A DNA stretch of 34,085 nucleotides from an uncultured Alphaproteobacteria bacterium (GCA_944389685.1 CALXNF010000010.1:1-34085); one strand, 5' to 3'; shown: positions 7,367-15,221, counted from the stretch's first letter. Notes: generated by a model from the letters alone, not told the origin. Made by a program: numbers and translations.

Positions 7367-9412
7367 ATGGAAAAGCTAAGTTTGAATTTTAAAGATTATG
7401 ATATAGGTGGAACCCTTCTGCGGGCGTATTATGACGCTAGTGATAACTTAATATTCGTCATAGATAATACAATTGATGATAGAAAACTTAATGTTTTGTT
7501 AGTAATTAATCCTGTCGGTGATAGAAAATGGGACGATATTTTAGAAAATGACTACGGAATAGATTTAGAAACAGTTAGACCGAAAAAAAACAATAAATAT
7601 CAGAAGCTTGATATTGAATATAGCGGGTTGGAAGAATATGAAGCTTTGATAAACGCATATGTGTCTGGTAAAAACATTCAGACGGAATTAGATGCTTTGT
7701 TGGATTTCAGAGAACGTTCTGTAGTTAATTCTGCACAAGAGCGTTTAACCGTTGCAGAAGCTAATGCTGAAAAAGCCCGAGAAACCATTTTAAAAACGAA
7801 AGAAAGTATTGAAGATTTACAGCTTAGATTAAAGCAGTTACGCACAAAGTTGTCGCAACAAAAGAAACAGGTCGGACGGGAACCGACAAAAAAATCGGCA
7901 TCAAAGATATTGCGCACAGACGCACAAATTGATGCCATAAACGAAAAATTAAGTCGTGCGAAGAAACGTCTGACGAATGCACAGCGGCGCTTAGTCGTTG
8001 CCGATGAGGATGCAGAGTTAGCTAGGGAAGTATTATCAAAACCTTCTTCCTTTACTGGCAGGCGCGATCTTGCTGCGTTACGGCAGACGGCGGTTGCCCC
8101 GAGACAAGCAAGTGAAATTATTGCGTTTAAAGACGAAAACGACGAAAAGACGTTACCTGAAGACTTTGACGAGTCAGTTGAGCTAACAGAAAATATAGAT
8201 TTTCAAAACGAAGAAAAAAAGGCGGAAATAATGGCTGATGAAGAAAAAAAAGAAGAAGTGAAACCTTTGTTTGATCAGGATCCAGAAATACTAGATGAGG
8301 AAATTGCGTTTAAACCGATAGAATTTGGTGTTTCTAGTCCGGATAGTTCAAACCCTGTTTCAGAAAAACCGGAAATTTATGAAAATATAGTAGAAGATAA
8401 ACCGCTTGCTTTTACGCCGCCTGAAGATAATGCCGCATCTTCTAAGCCTATAAACGTTACACCGGTAACTAATCAAAGCGAAGAGGCGGATATGCAAAGA
8501 GTAACGCCGCCAGTTTTGGATACAATAAAGTCAGTAGAAGAACCAGAGATAAGTACAAACAAAAGCGTGCCGCCTGTTCAGCAAGCTGCATCCCAGCCTT
8601 CTGCTGCACGTCCTGTGCCACCGGCTGCGACGTTATCAAATGCAACTGCGCGCCCTGTTTCTCCAATCACTGGAAATGTTTTGCCAACAAACCCGGCTCC
8701 TCGTAAGCCAACGCTGATATATTATATAATGTTAGTATTGCTGATAGGTTTGTCTATTTTCACGTTGTGGTTATACCAAAAGAATACTAATGAAAAAGTA
8801 CCAGATTTGACCGCGACTATACAGACTACAGAAAGTGTTGCTTCTCAACAAGATGAGGGCTTAGATGTTAGTGCGGATAGTCCGTTTTTGCCAGAGATAA
8901 AAGTAGAGGAACCTGCCCCTGCTCCTGAGGTTCAAATAGTTGTGGAAGCGCCTGTGGTTACCCCAGAGCCTGTTATAACTCCTGAACCTGTTGTTGAACC
9001 AGAAGTACTAGAAAGTACTTTACCAGAAGTTATGGAACAGATTCCATCAAATGAACCAGAAGCTGCGGTCCCAGTTGCGGACGTTACGGTTGAAACTGTT
9101 GTTAGTTATCCTGCACCTGTTGTCGAAGAAGAGCCGATAGTCCCAGTACAAACAGAAGATGAAATTTTAACAAGTAAACCGTCTTATAACGTTTCTCAGA
9201 ACGAGAATATGTTTGTCGCCGCACCAGAGTACGATACAGAGGTAATTAATAACACAAATTCAGCAAATTATGAGGATTTGCCGACCTGTCCTGATGGTAC
9301 TGCGCCAGATGTAAATGGTTGTTGTACTGGTGAAGTTTTGACGGATATGGGGGATATGGGCTTTAACTGTTGCCCACAGGCGGGGGGTGATTGTTTCCCA
9401 CCATTGTTTTAA
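7367..9412 (+). CDS. Single-pass membrane protein with cytoplasmic coiled coil and Cys-rich periplasmic tail, unknown function
   Basis: This is a 681-residue protein with a GAGAGGG ribosome site. Residues 1-115 form a small alpha/beta-looking domain (LIFVIDNTIDDRKLNVLLVINP). Residues 120-235 form a coiled coil of Ala/Glu/Lys/Arg heptads. Residues 245-445 are acidic and Pro-rich, probably disordered. One membrane segment lies at about 448-469 (LIYYIMLVLLIGLSIFTLWL). A Pro/Glu/Val-rich spacer, with PEPV-type repeats resembling a TonB/TolA stalk, then leads to a C-terminal knot of six cysteines (TC..GCC..NCC..DC, including CPDGTAPDVNGCC). With no signal peptide the N-terminus should be cytoplasmic and the Cys tail periplasmic, so it could link cytoplasm and envelope. 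It is probably in one operon with gcrA. I do not recognise the family. Confidence 0.75.
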   Translation: MEKLSLNFKDYDIGGTLLRAYYDASDNLIFVIDNTIDDRKLNVLLVINPVGDRKWDDILENDYGIDLETVRPKKNNKYQKLDIEYSGLEEYEALINAYVSGKNIQTELDALLDFRERSVVNSAQERLTVAEANAEKARETILKTKESIEDLQLRLKQLRTKLSQQKKQVGREPTKKSASKILRTDAQIDAINEKLSRAKKRLTNAQRRLVVADEDAELAREVLSKPSSFTGRRDLAALRQTAVAPRQASEIIAFKDENDEKTLPEDFDESVELTENIDFQNEEKKAEIMADEEKKEEVKPLFDQDPEILDEEIAFKPIEFGVSSPDSSNPVSEKPEIYENIVEDKPLAFTPPEDNAASSKPINVTPVTNQSEEADMQRVTPPVLDTIKSVEEPEISTNKSVPPVQQAASQPSAARPVPPAATLSNATARPVSPITGNVLPTNPAPRKPTLIYYIMLVLLIGLSIFTLWLYQKNTNEKVPDLTATIQTTESVASQQDEGLDVSADSPFLPEIKVEEPAPAPEVQIVVEAPVVTPEPVITPEPVVEPEVLESTLPEVMEQIPSNEPEAAVPVADVTVETVVSYPAPVVEEEPIVPVQTEDEILTSKPSYNVSQNENMFVAAPEYDTEVINNTNSANYEDLPTCPDGTAPDVNGCCTGEVLTDMGDMGFNCCPQAGGDCFPPLF

Positions 9413-9451
9413 AAAGCCCCCACTTGAAAAAGCGAGGCCTTAATGTGTTAT

Positions 9452-9483
9452 AAAAATACCGCCATAATTTTGGCGGTGTTTTT
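9452..9483. terminator. Bidirectional terminator between the coiled-coil membrane protein and acpS
   Basis: ACCGCCA (9458-9464) pairs with TGGCGGT (9471-9477), and the stem is extended outward by A/T pairs and one T.G pair to 13 bp; the loop is six bases. It has A-rich and T-rich flanks and ends both convergent genes. Confidence 0.85.
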
Positions 9484-9859
9484 ATAATTTTTCTATTACT
9501 ACCATTGCTGCGGAATAATCGTCTTGGTCTGTAATAGATAAATGAATAGAAGCTTGACCATTAGTTAATTCTTTTAAAGCAAGCTTTGCACCGCCAGTTA
9601 ATAACAAATCTGGTCGTCCTGCATCGTCATGCGTGACAGAAACATCAGAAAAACCGATTTCATCACCAAAACCGGTACCCAAGGCTTTTAGACATGCTTC
9701 CCTCGCAGCCCAGAAATTAGCAAGGTGTTTTTCTGCGTTTGCATTGTCTGCTTCTGCATATTCAAGTTCTTTTTTTGTAAATATACGTTGTTTTTTGAAT
9801 GCAGACCAATCAAGAAATCTATCGCATTCAACTAAATCAATTCCAATACCTACTATCAC
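9482..9859 (-). CDS. acpS: Holo-[acyl-carrier-protein] synthase
   Basis: AcpS transfers 4'-phosphopantetheine from CoA to the serine of apo-ACP, activating it for fatty acid synthesis. The 125-residue length is normal. The family motifs are visible: GIGIDLVE with metal-binding D8, and FWAAREACLKALGTG with E54 and K58. The start is GTG 9859, preceded by AGGGAG at good spacing. A longer frame to 10021 would run through the tRNA gene on the opposite strand and add unrelated residues, so it is rejected. The gene is alone on the minus strand, facing the terminator at 9452-9483. In many Proteobacteria acpS is near lepB/rnc/era; that context is absent here. Confidence 0.93.
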   Translation of the reverse strand: MIVGIGIDLVECDRFLDWSAFKKQRIFTKKELEYAEADNANAEKHLANFWAAREACLKALGTGFGDEIGFSDVSVTHDDAGRPDLLLTGGAKLALKELTNGQASIHLSITDQDDYSAAMVVIEKL

Positions 9860-9938
9860 GGATAACTCCCTAGTTATTTTTATTGATATGCGAATACTAG
9901 TAATATTTTTGCGATTCGTGCAAGCATAAAATATATTC

Positions 9939-9967
9939 TTGCTTTTAATTGGTATGAATTGTATAAA
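9939..9967 (+). promoter_or_regulatory. Promoter of tRNA-Pro
   Basis: TTGCTT (9939-9944), a 17-base spacer and TATAAA (9962-9967) put the transcript start about five bases before the mature tRNA. The spacing is ideal for sigma-70. Confidence 0.65.
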
Positions 9968-9978
9968 TATTGCTACGT

Positions 9979-10055
9979 CGGGGTGTAGCTCAGCCTGGTA
10001 GAGTACTTGCATGGGGTGCAAGGGGTCGCAGGTTCGATTCCTGTCACCCCGACCA
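9979..10055 (+). tRNA. tRNA-Pro (anticodon GGG)
   Basis: A complete 77-base cloverleaf. Acceptor CGGGGTG (9979-9985) pairs with CACCCCG (10045-10051), followed by discriminator A and encoded CCA (10053-10055). The anticodon stem CTTGC/GCAAG closes the loop ATGGGGT, giving anticodon GGG, which reads CCC and CCU proline codons. The T arm contains GGTTCGATTCC. The sequence closely resembles known proteobacterial tRNA-Pro(GGG). Confidence 0.97.
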
Positions 10056-10067
10056 GAAACAAGGAAC

Positions 10068-10089
10068 GCCGTGGTTATCCACGGCTTTA
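10068..10089. terminator. Terminator after tRNA-Pro
   Basis: GCCGTGG (10068-10074) and CCACGGC (10079-10085) form a perfect 7-bp stem with a TTAT loop, followed by TTTAT. It ends the tRNA transcript and could also stop the small minus-strand gene at 10114-10224, though its T-run is poor in that direction. Confidence 0.7.
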
Positions 10090-10113
10090 TAATAAATTAA
10101 AATTAATATATTG

Positions 10114-10224
10114 TTAATTTGCTTTATTATACATTGTCCATATTATTATCCATATACATAATAGTAAAACTAATGCGAATAGTATATATCTTGCAATTTT
10201 AAAAGACGTTGTTTGAAATGCCAT
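10114..10224 (-). CDS. Small membrane protein of 36 residues
   Basis: An open frame begins at ATG 10224 on the minus strand and ends at TAA 10114. The product starts MAFQTTSFKIARY, has one strongly hydrophobic segment of about 20 residues (ILFALVLLLCIWIIIW) and ends with a short polar tail. An AAAGGAG ribosome site lies at about 10237-10243, 12 bases upstream, slightly farther than ideal. It is the only credible gene in the 305 bases between the tRNA and the CorA gene; the rest of that gap holds the tRNA terminator and the corA promoter. The function is unknown. Ribosome site plus well-formed membrane segment make it likelier than chance, but a short frame in AT-rich DNA can arise at random. 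Confidence 0.5.
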   Translation of the reverse strand: MAFQTTSFKIARYILFALVLLLCIWIIIWTMYNKAN

Positions 10225-10302
10225 TGCTAGTTCTTTGCTCCTTTAGAATAATTTTAGCAAAAAAATTTTGTACCTCATATCCGTTTTTATTCCTGTATTT
10301 GT

Positions 10303-10331
10303 TTGATTTTTTGATAATTGTATTCTACAAT
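10303..10331 (+). promoter_or_regulatory. Promoter of the CorA-type transporter gene
   Basis: TTGATT (10303-10308), a 17-base spacer and TACAAT (10326-10331). The transcript would start near 10338, about 23 bases before the ATG, with an AAAGAGG ribosome site in between. I see no magnesium-riboswitch-like leader in so short a span. Confidence 0.55.
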
Positions 10332-10360
10332 TTTAAGCATAGAACGGAAAGAGGCGTATT

Positions 10361-11245
10361 ATGTTTGTAACCGAAAAATTAAAGACGTTTTCTTGGGTAA
10401 ATATTGGGAATCCAGATCACGATGATTTCGAGCGCTTGCAAACAGAATATAAAATTGATGAGGATACTATCTTTGACATTTTAGATCCGGATGAGCAACC
10501 GCGATTTGAAATAGAAGATGACTATAAAGTAATAATCGTTCGCTTTCCGATAATTAATCGTGAAGCCGATACTCTTTGGCATACAGAACCGTTGTCTATA
10601 ATTTATTCTTCAAACCGTATTATAACTGTTTGTCGTAAACGGTGCGATTTATTAGACAGAATAAAAAAAGATGAAAAAACATCTCGTGAAGAGTTTGTTT
10701 TAAACATAATATATTATATTGCTGAATCATATTTGCGGTCGTTGAAAGAATTGAATAAACGTGTGTTGGCGTCTAAAAAAGTTTTGCAGGAACGTGTACG
10801 TAAAAAAGAGTTAATGTCTTTGTTAGAGGTAGAAAACAGTTACACTCTTTATATGGCCGGTTTAAAGGGGAATGCGGCCGTGTTAGATAAACTAGAAAAA
10901 GTACGCGGTTTCGTAAAAAGTGAAGAGACTAAAGAACTGGCAGAAGATGCAAGAATTGAATTATCCCAAGGAATAGAGGTAGTAACCTCGTATAGTAAAA
11001 TGTTAAAATCCATAAAAGAAACGTTTGAAAGTGTTATTAATATGGACTCTAACACGTATATTAATCGTTTAACGATGTGGAATATTATTTTAGTGGTACC
11101 TACGGTAATAGTTGGGTATTACGGAATGAATGTAGATTTGCCTTTTGCGGATAATTCGCAAATAGCAACTGCCATATTTATTTTGATAATGATATTGTTA
11201 ATAGGTTTTGCTTTGTTCAGTTTAATAAGGCGACGTGTAATATAA
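10361..11245 (+). CDS. corA: CorA-family divalent metal ion transporter
   Basis: This is a 294-residue inner-membrane protein. A long cytoplasmic N-terminal domain (about 1-235), rich in charged helices, is followed by two C-terminal membrane segments (about 238-254 and 268-289). At the end of the first lies the signature GMN (255-257, YYGMNVDLPF), which forms the selectivity filter at the pore mouth. CorA proteins are pentameric channels that take up Mg2+, sometimes Co2+ or Ni2+; some relatives export Zn2+, and the exact ion cannot be told from sequence. The C-terminus is the usual short basic tail (IRRRVI). The gene has its own promoter and shares a terminator with the convergent adenylate kinase-like gene. 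Confidence 0.92.
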   Translation: MFVTEKLKTFSWVNIGNPDHDDFERLQTEYKIDEDTIFDILDPDEQPRFEIEDDYKVIIVRFPIINREADTLWHTEPLSIIYSSNRIITVCRKRCDLLDRIKKDEKTSREEFVLNIIYYIAESYLRSLKELNKRVLASKKVLQERVRKKELMSLLEVENSYTLYMAGLKGNAAVLDKLEKVRGFVKSEETKELAEDARIELSQGIEVVTSYSKMLKSIKETFESVINMDSNTYINRLTMWNIILVVPTVIVGYYGMNVDLPFADNSQIATAIFILIMILLIGFALFSLIRRRVI

Positions 11246-11267
11246 AAAACGCCATGCGGCGTTTTTT
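11244..11267. terminator. Bidirectional terminator between corA and the adenylate kinase-like gene
   Basis: A perfect 10-bp stem, AAAAAACGCC (11244-11253) with GGCGTTTTTT (11258-11267), closed by loop ATGC. It overlaps the stop codon of the minus-strand gene (11266-11268). Confidence 0.92.
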
Positions 11268-11823
11268 ATTTTTCTTCAAGTGCATTTAATATTTTATTGA
11301 AATTTTCGTTTAATTCACCGCTGACGTCAATGTCAGAAAATTTTATATCAGGAACTTCGCGCAGCCAATTAATTGCTGGCATAGTAGTGTTCCAGAAAAT
11401 ATCTAAGCGTCTACGTATTGCGGCGACGTCGGCGTCGTCTGCACGACCTGCTCCTTCGTTTATACGTTTCTGTATGCGTTTAATCATAACTTCTTCTGGA
11501 ACGTTTAGATAGATGACGTGTACATTGAATTTTTTTGAGTAATTATTTATCAGCCACTTGGCCTGTTCTAAGGTGCGCGGGAACCCGTCTAGTAATAAGT
11601 CTTGATCAGGGGTTATGTTTGCGGCAACCAGTTCGGTTAGCATTTCAAATGGCAGTAATTCACCACGAGCCATTATATCAGCAATATTCTTATTAGAATT
11701 TGCGGCCTCGCGCAACATTTTACCAGTTTCAATATGTTTATAAGAATGGCGTTCCTGCAGTAGGTTGGCAAACGTGCCTTTGCCTACGCCTTGACCGCCC
11801 ATAAGTAATATCATCTTTTTCAT
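11266..11823 (-). CDS. adk: Adenylate kinase-family nucleoside monophosphate kinase
   Basis: This 185-residue protein has a Walker A loop GGQGVGKGT (9-17), the substrate-binding motif DGFPRT (79-84) and GRADDADVAAIRRRLD near residue 130, which corresponds to the R..DD signature of adenylate kinases. There is no room for the larger LID/zinc domain, so it is the short type. The family reaction is ATP + AMP = 2 ADP. The glutamine in the P-loop and the position after rpsA, rather than in the ribosomal-protein operon, leave open that it is a second, divergent NMP kinase. The gene follows rpsA on the same strand, but a strong terminator lies between them. The ribosome site is AAGG, five bases before the ATG. 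Confidence 0.85.
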   Translation of the reverse strand: MKKMILLMGGQGVGKGTFANLLQERHSYKHIETGKMLREAANSNKNIADIMARGELLPFEMLTELVAANITPDQDLLLDGFPRTLEQAKWLINNYSKKFNVHVIYLNVPEEVMIKRIQKRINEGAGRADDADVAAIRRRLDIFWNTTMPAINWLREVPDIKFSDIDVSGELNENFNKILNALEEK

Positions 11824-11844
11824 AGTGCCTTAATTTTAACATAA

Positions 11845-11878
11845 AAAAAAGAATCCGACAAGAGCCGGATTCTTTTTT
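11845..11878 (-). terminator. Terminator after rpsA
   Basis: A 13-bp perfect stem (11845-11857 with 11866-11878; core GAATCCG/CGGATTC) and an 8-base loop, with an A-run on the plus strand that reads as a T-run for the minus-strand rpsA transcript. Confidence 0.9.
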
Positions 11879-11896
11879 AGATAAAATAATTTTATC

Positions 11897-13585
11897 TTAT
11901 TTTTTGCTGTTTTCAATCGCAGCACCAAGAATATCGCCTAATACGGAACCACTATCGGCTTGATTAGCATATTCTTTTACAGCCTGTTTTTCCAACGTTA
12001 CTTGTAACGCACGGATAGACAGTTTTACAACATTGTTATCAACTGAAACAACGGATGCTTCAACTGTGTCGCCAATGTTGAACTTGCTTGTATCCTGTTC
12101 AGATTTTTCACGTGACAAGTCTGTACGACGGATAACACCCTTGATGTCGTTTGGCAAAGCCAAAATCAATTCATCTGGGGTTATTTCGGATACAGTTCCA
12201 GAAACAACGGCACCCTTTTTCAAAGATACGCTATTGTTATCTGCGCCTTCTGTCAACTGTTTAATACCCAAAGTAATACGTTCTTTTTCTGGGTTGATGT
12301 CCAGAATTTTTGCTGTGACTTCTTGACCGCGAACGAATTTTTTCAGTTCTTCTTCGTCCAATTTATTCCAAGATAGATCGGAAATGTGAACCATACCGTC
12401 TAAATCTGGCGTCAAAGCAACGAACAGACCGAATTCAGTTGTGTTTTTGATTGGGCCTGTAACAACATCGCCAACTTTGTGTTCTTCAGCAAATTGTTTC
12501 CAAGGATTTGGTTGCAATTGTTTGTACCCCAAAGAGATACGGCGTTTGTCTTGGTCTATCCCTAAAACAACAACGTTTATTTCTTGACCAACCTGCAGAA
12601 CTTTGCTTGGGTGAATGTTTTTGTTTGTCCAAGACAATTCAGACATATGAACCAAGCCTTCAATATTGTTGCCCAAGTCAATGAATGCACCATAGTCCGT
12701 CAAAGAAGATACTTTTCCTGTGACTGTATCACCAACGTTAAATGCGCGCGATGCATTTTCCCAAGGATCTTCTTCCAACTGTTTTGCACCCAAAGAAATA
12801 CGATGAGATTCTGGGTCAAATTGGATAACTTTGACTTTGATGTTCTGGCCAACATGAACTAATTCACGTGGATGATTTACACGCTTCCAAGACAAGTCTG
12901 TTACGTGCAGCAAACCGTCAATGCCACCCAAATCAACGAATACACCGTAATCTGTAATGTTCTTTACAGTACCTTCGATAACTGCACCTAAAGAAATGTT
13001 TTTCATTGCTTCTTTCTGCGCAGCAGCGATAGTGTCTGCTTGGATAGCACGACGAGAAACGATTGCGTTAGTACGCAATGCGTCCATTTTCAATACACGG
13101 AATTTGTCTTTCAAACCAATCAAAGATTTTGCATCACGAATTGGTTTGTGATCAACCTGAGAAGATGGCATAAATGCAAATACGCCGTTGATATCGACAG
13201 TATAACCGCCGCGAACAACGTCGATAATTGTACCTTCTGGGTCAATTCCTTCTGCAACTGTTTTTTCCAGTTCTTTCCATGCTTTTTCTGCGCGAGCCTT
13301 TGTATAAGACAAGACAGCTGTACCTTCACGGGATTCATAACGTTCTACGAATACGTCAATGATATCGCCGACAGATGGAACAGATGCGCCAAATTCTTTC
13401 AAAGGAATGCGACCTTCTGATTTAAGGCCAACGTCAACCATCACGAAATCACCGCGAATGTCTTTGACTGTGCCTTTTGTAGCGTACCCTTGCAAGGTTT
13501 CTTGAGAACCATAGTTTTGATTGAACATCTGGACGAAATCTTCGCCAGATACAGGATTAAATAAATCTTTGGATAAATCTTTCAT
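11897..13585 (-). CDS. rpsA: 30S ribosomal protein S1
   Basis: This 562-residue protein, close to the 557 of E. coli, is built from six S1 RNA-binding repeats. The later repeats are recognisable by G-x-V-x-x-x-x-D-Y/F-G-A/V-F-V/I-D/A-L and by G-L-x-H-x-S/T-D/E-L-S-W (for example YGVFVDLGGIDGLLHVTDLSW and YGAFIDLGNNIEGLVHMSE). S1 binds mRNA upstream of the start codon and delivers it to the 30S subunit, which matters most for messages with weak Shine-Dalgarno sites. Its own ATG at 13585 lacks a clear Shine-Dalgarno sequence, as is common for rpsA. Transcription comes from a strong promoter at 13690-13718 with a leader of about 98 bases, where S1 autoregulation could act. The usual upstream partner cmk is not adjacent. 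Confidence 0.97.
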   Translation of the reverse strand: MKDLSKDLFNPVSGEDFVQMFNQNYGSQETLQGYATKGTVKDIRGDFVMVDVGLKSEGRIPLKEFGASVPSVGDIIDVFVERYESREGTAVLSYTKARAEKAWKELEKTVAEGIDPEGTIIDVVRGGYTVDINGVFAFMPSSQVDHKPIRDAKSLIGLKDKFRVLKMDALRTNAIVSRRAIQADTIAAAQKEAMKNISLGAVIEGTVKNITDYGVFVDLGGIDGLLHVTDLSWKRVNHPRELVHVGQNIKVKVIQFDPESHRISLGAKQLEEDPWENASRAFNVGDTVTGKVSSLTDYGAFIDLGNNIEGLVHMSELSWTNKNIHPSKVLQVGQEINVVVLGIDQDKRRISLGYKQLQPNPWKQFAEEHKVGDVVTGPIKNTTEFGLFVALTPDLDGMVHISDLSWNKLDEEELKKFVRGQEVTAKILDINPEKERITLGIKQLTEGADNNSVSLKKGAVVSGTVSEITPDELILALPNDIKGVIRRTDLSREKSEQDTSKFNIGDTVEASVVSVDNNVVKLSIRALQVTLEKQAVKEYANQADSGSVLGDILGAAIENSKK

Positions 13586-13689
13586 ATAGAAATTTCATAC
13601 AAAGCTTGCCGTCGTCTTTTATCTTGAATAAAACGAGGTCTTGTGGGGTTAGTCGGATTGATAATGCGCCCACCCGCAAAATCAGACGG

Positions 13690-13718
13690 ATTATACGTTA
13701 AAAAAATTGAAAAAGCAA
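13690..13718 (-). promoter_or_regulatory. rpsA promoter
   Basis: On the minus strand, TTGCTT (13713-13718), a 17-base spacer and a perfect TATAAT (13690-13695). The start should be near 13683, leaving an untranslated leader of about 98 bases before rpsA. The 229-base gap to the next gene on the other strand holds this promoter and the divergent one at 13759-13786. Confidence 0.7.
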
Positions 13719-13758
13719 GATTTTATAAAAATTTTATAGTTTTTTTACAAAAGGATAC

Positions 13759-13786
13759 TTGACAAATTTATTTTTGTGTCTATAAT
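13759..13786 (+). promoter_or_regulatory. Consensus promoter of the 138-residue membrane protein gene
   Basis: Perfect TTGACA (13759-13764) and perfect TATAAT (13781-13786), 16 bases apart, point to strong constitutive transcription. The start is about 22 bases before the ATG. Confidence 0.75.
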
Positions 13787-13814
13787 TAATTCTGTTAAAA
13801 GGTAAGAGGTAAAA

Positions 13815-14231
13815 ATGTATTCTATTAAAGATTCTTATGAAATTTTAAAAACCGGTGCTTTCAGTGGGCTAGTTTCTGCTCTTAGTGTGGCAATGATTAT
13901 ACCTGTTTTGGGTTTTGCGGGGCATATGGTGAAGTATGCAGGAGATTGTCATTTGGATAATTATTCTTTAAAAAACCGTTTTGAAACGGCTTACAGTTTT
14001 AAAACCCCAGAAAGCCATAAATATTATTATGAAACTCCTATTATAAATGGTTATGAAGCATCAACAAGCAAAGAACCTTATTGGGCGTCTCCTTATGCCA
14101 CATACGGTTTAATTGCATTGGCTGGTTTAGGTGGTGCATTAGCTGGTGGTAAGATACGTGCGGAAGTTATAAAAAACGAGAACGAAAAAAGAAAAATTAT
14201 GGCGATGCGCCAAAAAACGTTTTCAAAGTAA
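13815..14231 (+). CDS. Small two-span membrane protein, unknown function
   Basis: This is a 138-residue protein with no cleavable signal. One hydrophobic helix lies near residues 19-39 (LVSALSVAMIIPVLGFAGHMV) and a second, Gly/Ala-rich one near 94-112 (GLIALAGLGGALAGG). A Tyr-rich polar loop of about 55 residues with a single Cys lies between them. The C-terminus is basic (KNENEKRKIMAMRQK), so both ends are probably cytoplasmic with the loop in the periplasm. The gene stands alone between a near-perfect promoter and a strong terminator. The ribosome site is AGAGG, about 7 bases before the ATG. I do not recognise the family. Confidence 0.7.
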   Translation: MYSIKDSYEILKTGAFSGLVSALSVAMIIPVLGFAGHMVKYAGDCHLDNYSLKNRFETAYSFKTPESHKYYYETPIINGYEASTSKEPYWASPYATYGLIALAGLGGALAGGKIRAEVIKNENEKRKIMAMRQKTFSK

Positions 14232-14234
14232 GAC

Positions 14235-14260
14235 AAAAAAGACCCTTTGGGGTCTTTTTT
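14235..14260. terminator. Bidirectional terminator between the 138-residue gene and thyA
   Basis: AAAAAAGACCC (14235-14245) pairs with GGGTCTTTTTT (14250-14260) around a TTTG loop, with further T residues downstream. The A-rich left arm also serves the convergent thyA transcript. Confidence 0.92.
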
Positions 14261-14267
14261 TTATTTG

Positions 14268-15221
14268 TTATCTTGCGACAGCGCCATATAAACGTTCGTG
14301 GCATTTGTAATTTTTCAAGATAAAGCCGTCCTTGGCAGACCAGTTTAACATGCCGTGCCAATTATCATCCGGGATTTCGACGGTTGGAAGGTTATAAGGC
14401 GTTCTTTTTAACTGTTCTTTTACTTGGTTTATGTGGTTTGTGTAAATATGAATGTCGTGAAATTCACCCTTTAAGATTCCTGGTTTAAATCCCGTTTCTT
14501 TTGCATAAAGTAATAAAAGCAGTGCATAACTAGCAATGTTATACGGAATTCCTAAAAATGCGTCACAAGATCGTTGTGTCCATATTAGTGAAATTTTCCC
14601 GTCACGTACAATTAACTGATGCATTACATGGCATGGGGGCAAAGACATTTGGTACATGTCAACAGGGTTCCAGGCGCTTACTAAAATTCTACGGTTGTTT
14701 GGGTCTGTTTTGATAGTGTTTATTGCGTTTTTTATTTGGTCTATACCAGGCTTGTCTGGGTTAAAGTTATCTTCTGGTTTTTTATTTATTTTCTGCTCGT
14801 TCCACTGGTATTCACCCCCAAAATGACGCCATTGAAAACCGTATATTGGTCCCAAGTCACGTTCTGAATCCATAAGTTCAAGTTTTATTGATTGCTTTTC
14901 TTTTTCTGAAAGGTTTAAACCAGAAGTTGCAAGATTATATTTTTGTTCTATTTTTATTGGATTTCCCCATTCGTCCCATATATGACAATTCCTTTCTTGT
15001 AGCCAACGTTTGTCTGTAATTCCACGTAAAAAGAATTCTAATTCAGTTGCGATGTTTTTTAACCCCATTTTTTTTGTTGTAAGTAAAGGGAAGCCTTGAT
15101 CCATATTATGTTCAAATACCGCTCCTGCTGCTAAACCTATATCTGGAATTCCAGTTCTATTGTCGCGGGTTGTAGTATTGCTATTAAGGATATCGTCTAA
15201 TATGTTTAAGTATGCTTGCAT
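14268..15221 (-). CDS. thyA: Thymidylate synthase
   Basis: ThyA methylates dUMP to dTMP using methylene-tetrahydrofolate. The catalytic cysteine is C197 in LPPCHVMHQ. Other family blocks visible are RTG near the start (folate/phosphate site), WRHFGG, the phosphate-binding NRRILVSAWNP, RSCDAFLGIPYNIASYA and HIYTNH. At 317 residues it is the long form, like that of Lactobacillus, with an extra segment after HIWDEWGNP (about residues 85-115) compared with the 264-residue E. coli enzyme. The ribosome site is GGGGG before the ATG. It lies 42 bases downstream of tig on the same strand with no convincing terminator between, so the two may be co-transcribed. The usual partner folA is not next to it. 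Confidence 0.97.
   Translation of the reverse strand: MQAYLNILDDILNSNTTTRDNRTGIPDIGLAAGAVFEHNMDQGFPLLTTKKMGLKNIATELEFFLRGITDKRWLQERNCHIWDEWGNPIKIEQKYNLATSGLNLSEKEKQSIKLELMDSERDLGPIYGFQWRHFGGEYQWNEQKINKKPEDNFNPDKPGIDQIKNAINTIKTDPNNRRILVSAWNPVDMYQMSLPPCHVMHQLIVRDGKISLIWTQRSCDAFLGIPYNIASYALLLLLYAKETGFKPGILKGEFHDIHIYTNHINQVKEQLKRTPYNLPTVEIPDDNWHGMLNWSAKDGFILKNYKCHERLYGAVAR

Noticed and set aside
9860..10021. Longer N-terminus of acpS reaching through the tRNA gene
   Set aside because: The added residues match nothing in AcpS, the region is antisense to a perfect tRNA-Pro, and GTG 9859 has a proper ribosome site and begins at the family's conserved start.
9979..10360. Integration site or mobile element at tRNA-Pro
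   Set aside because: No repeated tRNA 3' end, integrase or phage-type gene is visible nearby; the tRNA is followed by its own terminator and ordinary genes.
11266..11823. Gene after rpsA as cytidylate kinase by context
   Set aside because: The DGFPRT and GRADD blocks are those of adenylate kinases, so position alone does not justify cmk.
13040..13420. Open frame of 126 codons antisense to rpsA
   Set aside because: It lies wholly inside the conserved S1 repeats on the other strand and its Cys/Phe-rich translation looks like no real protein.
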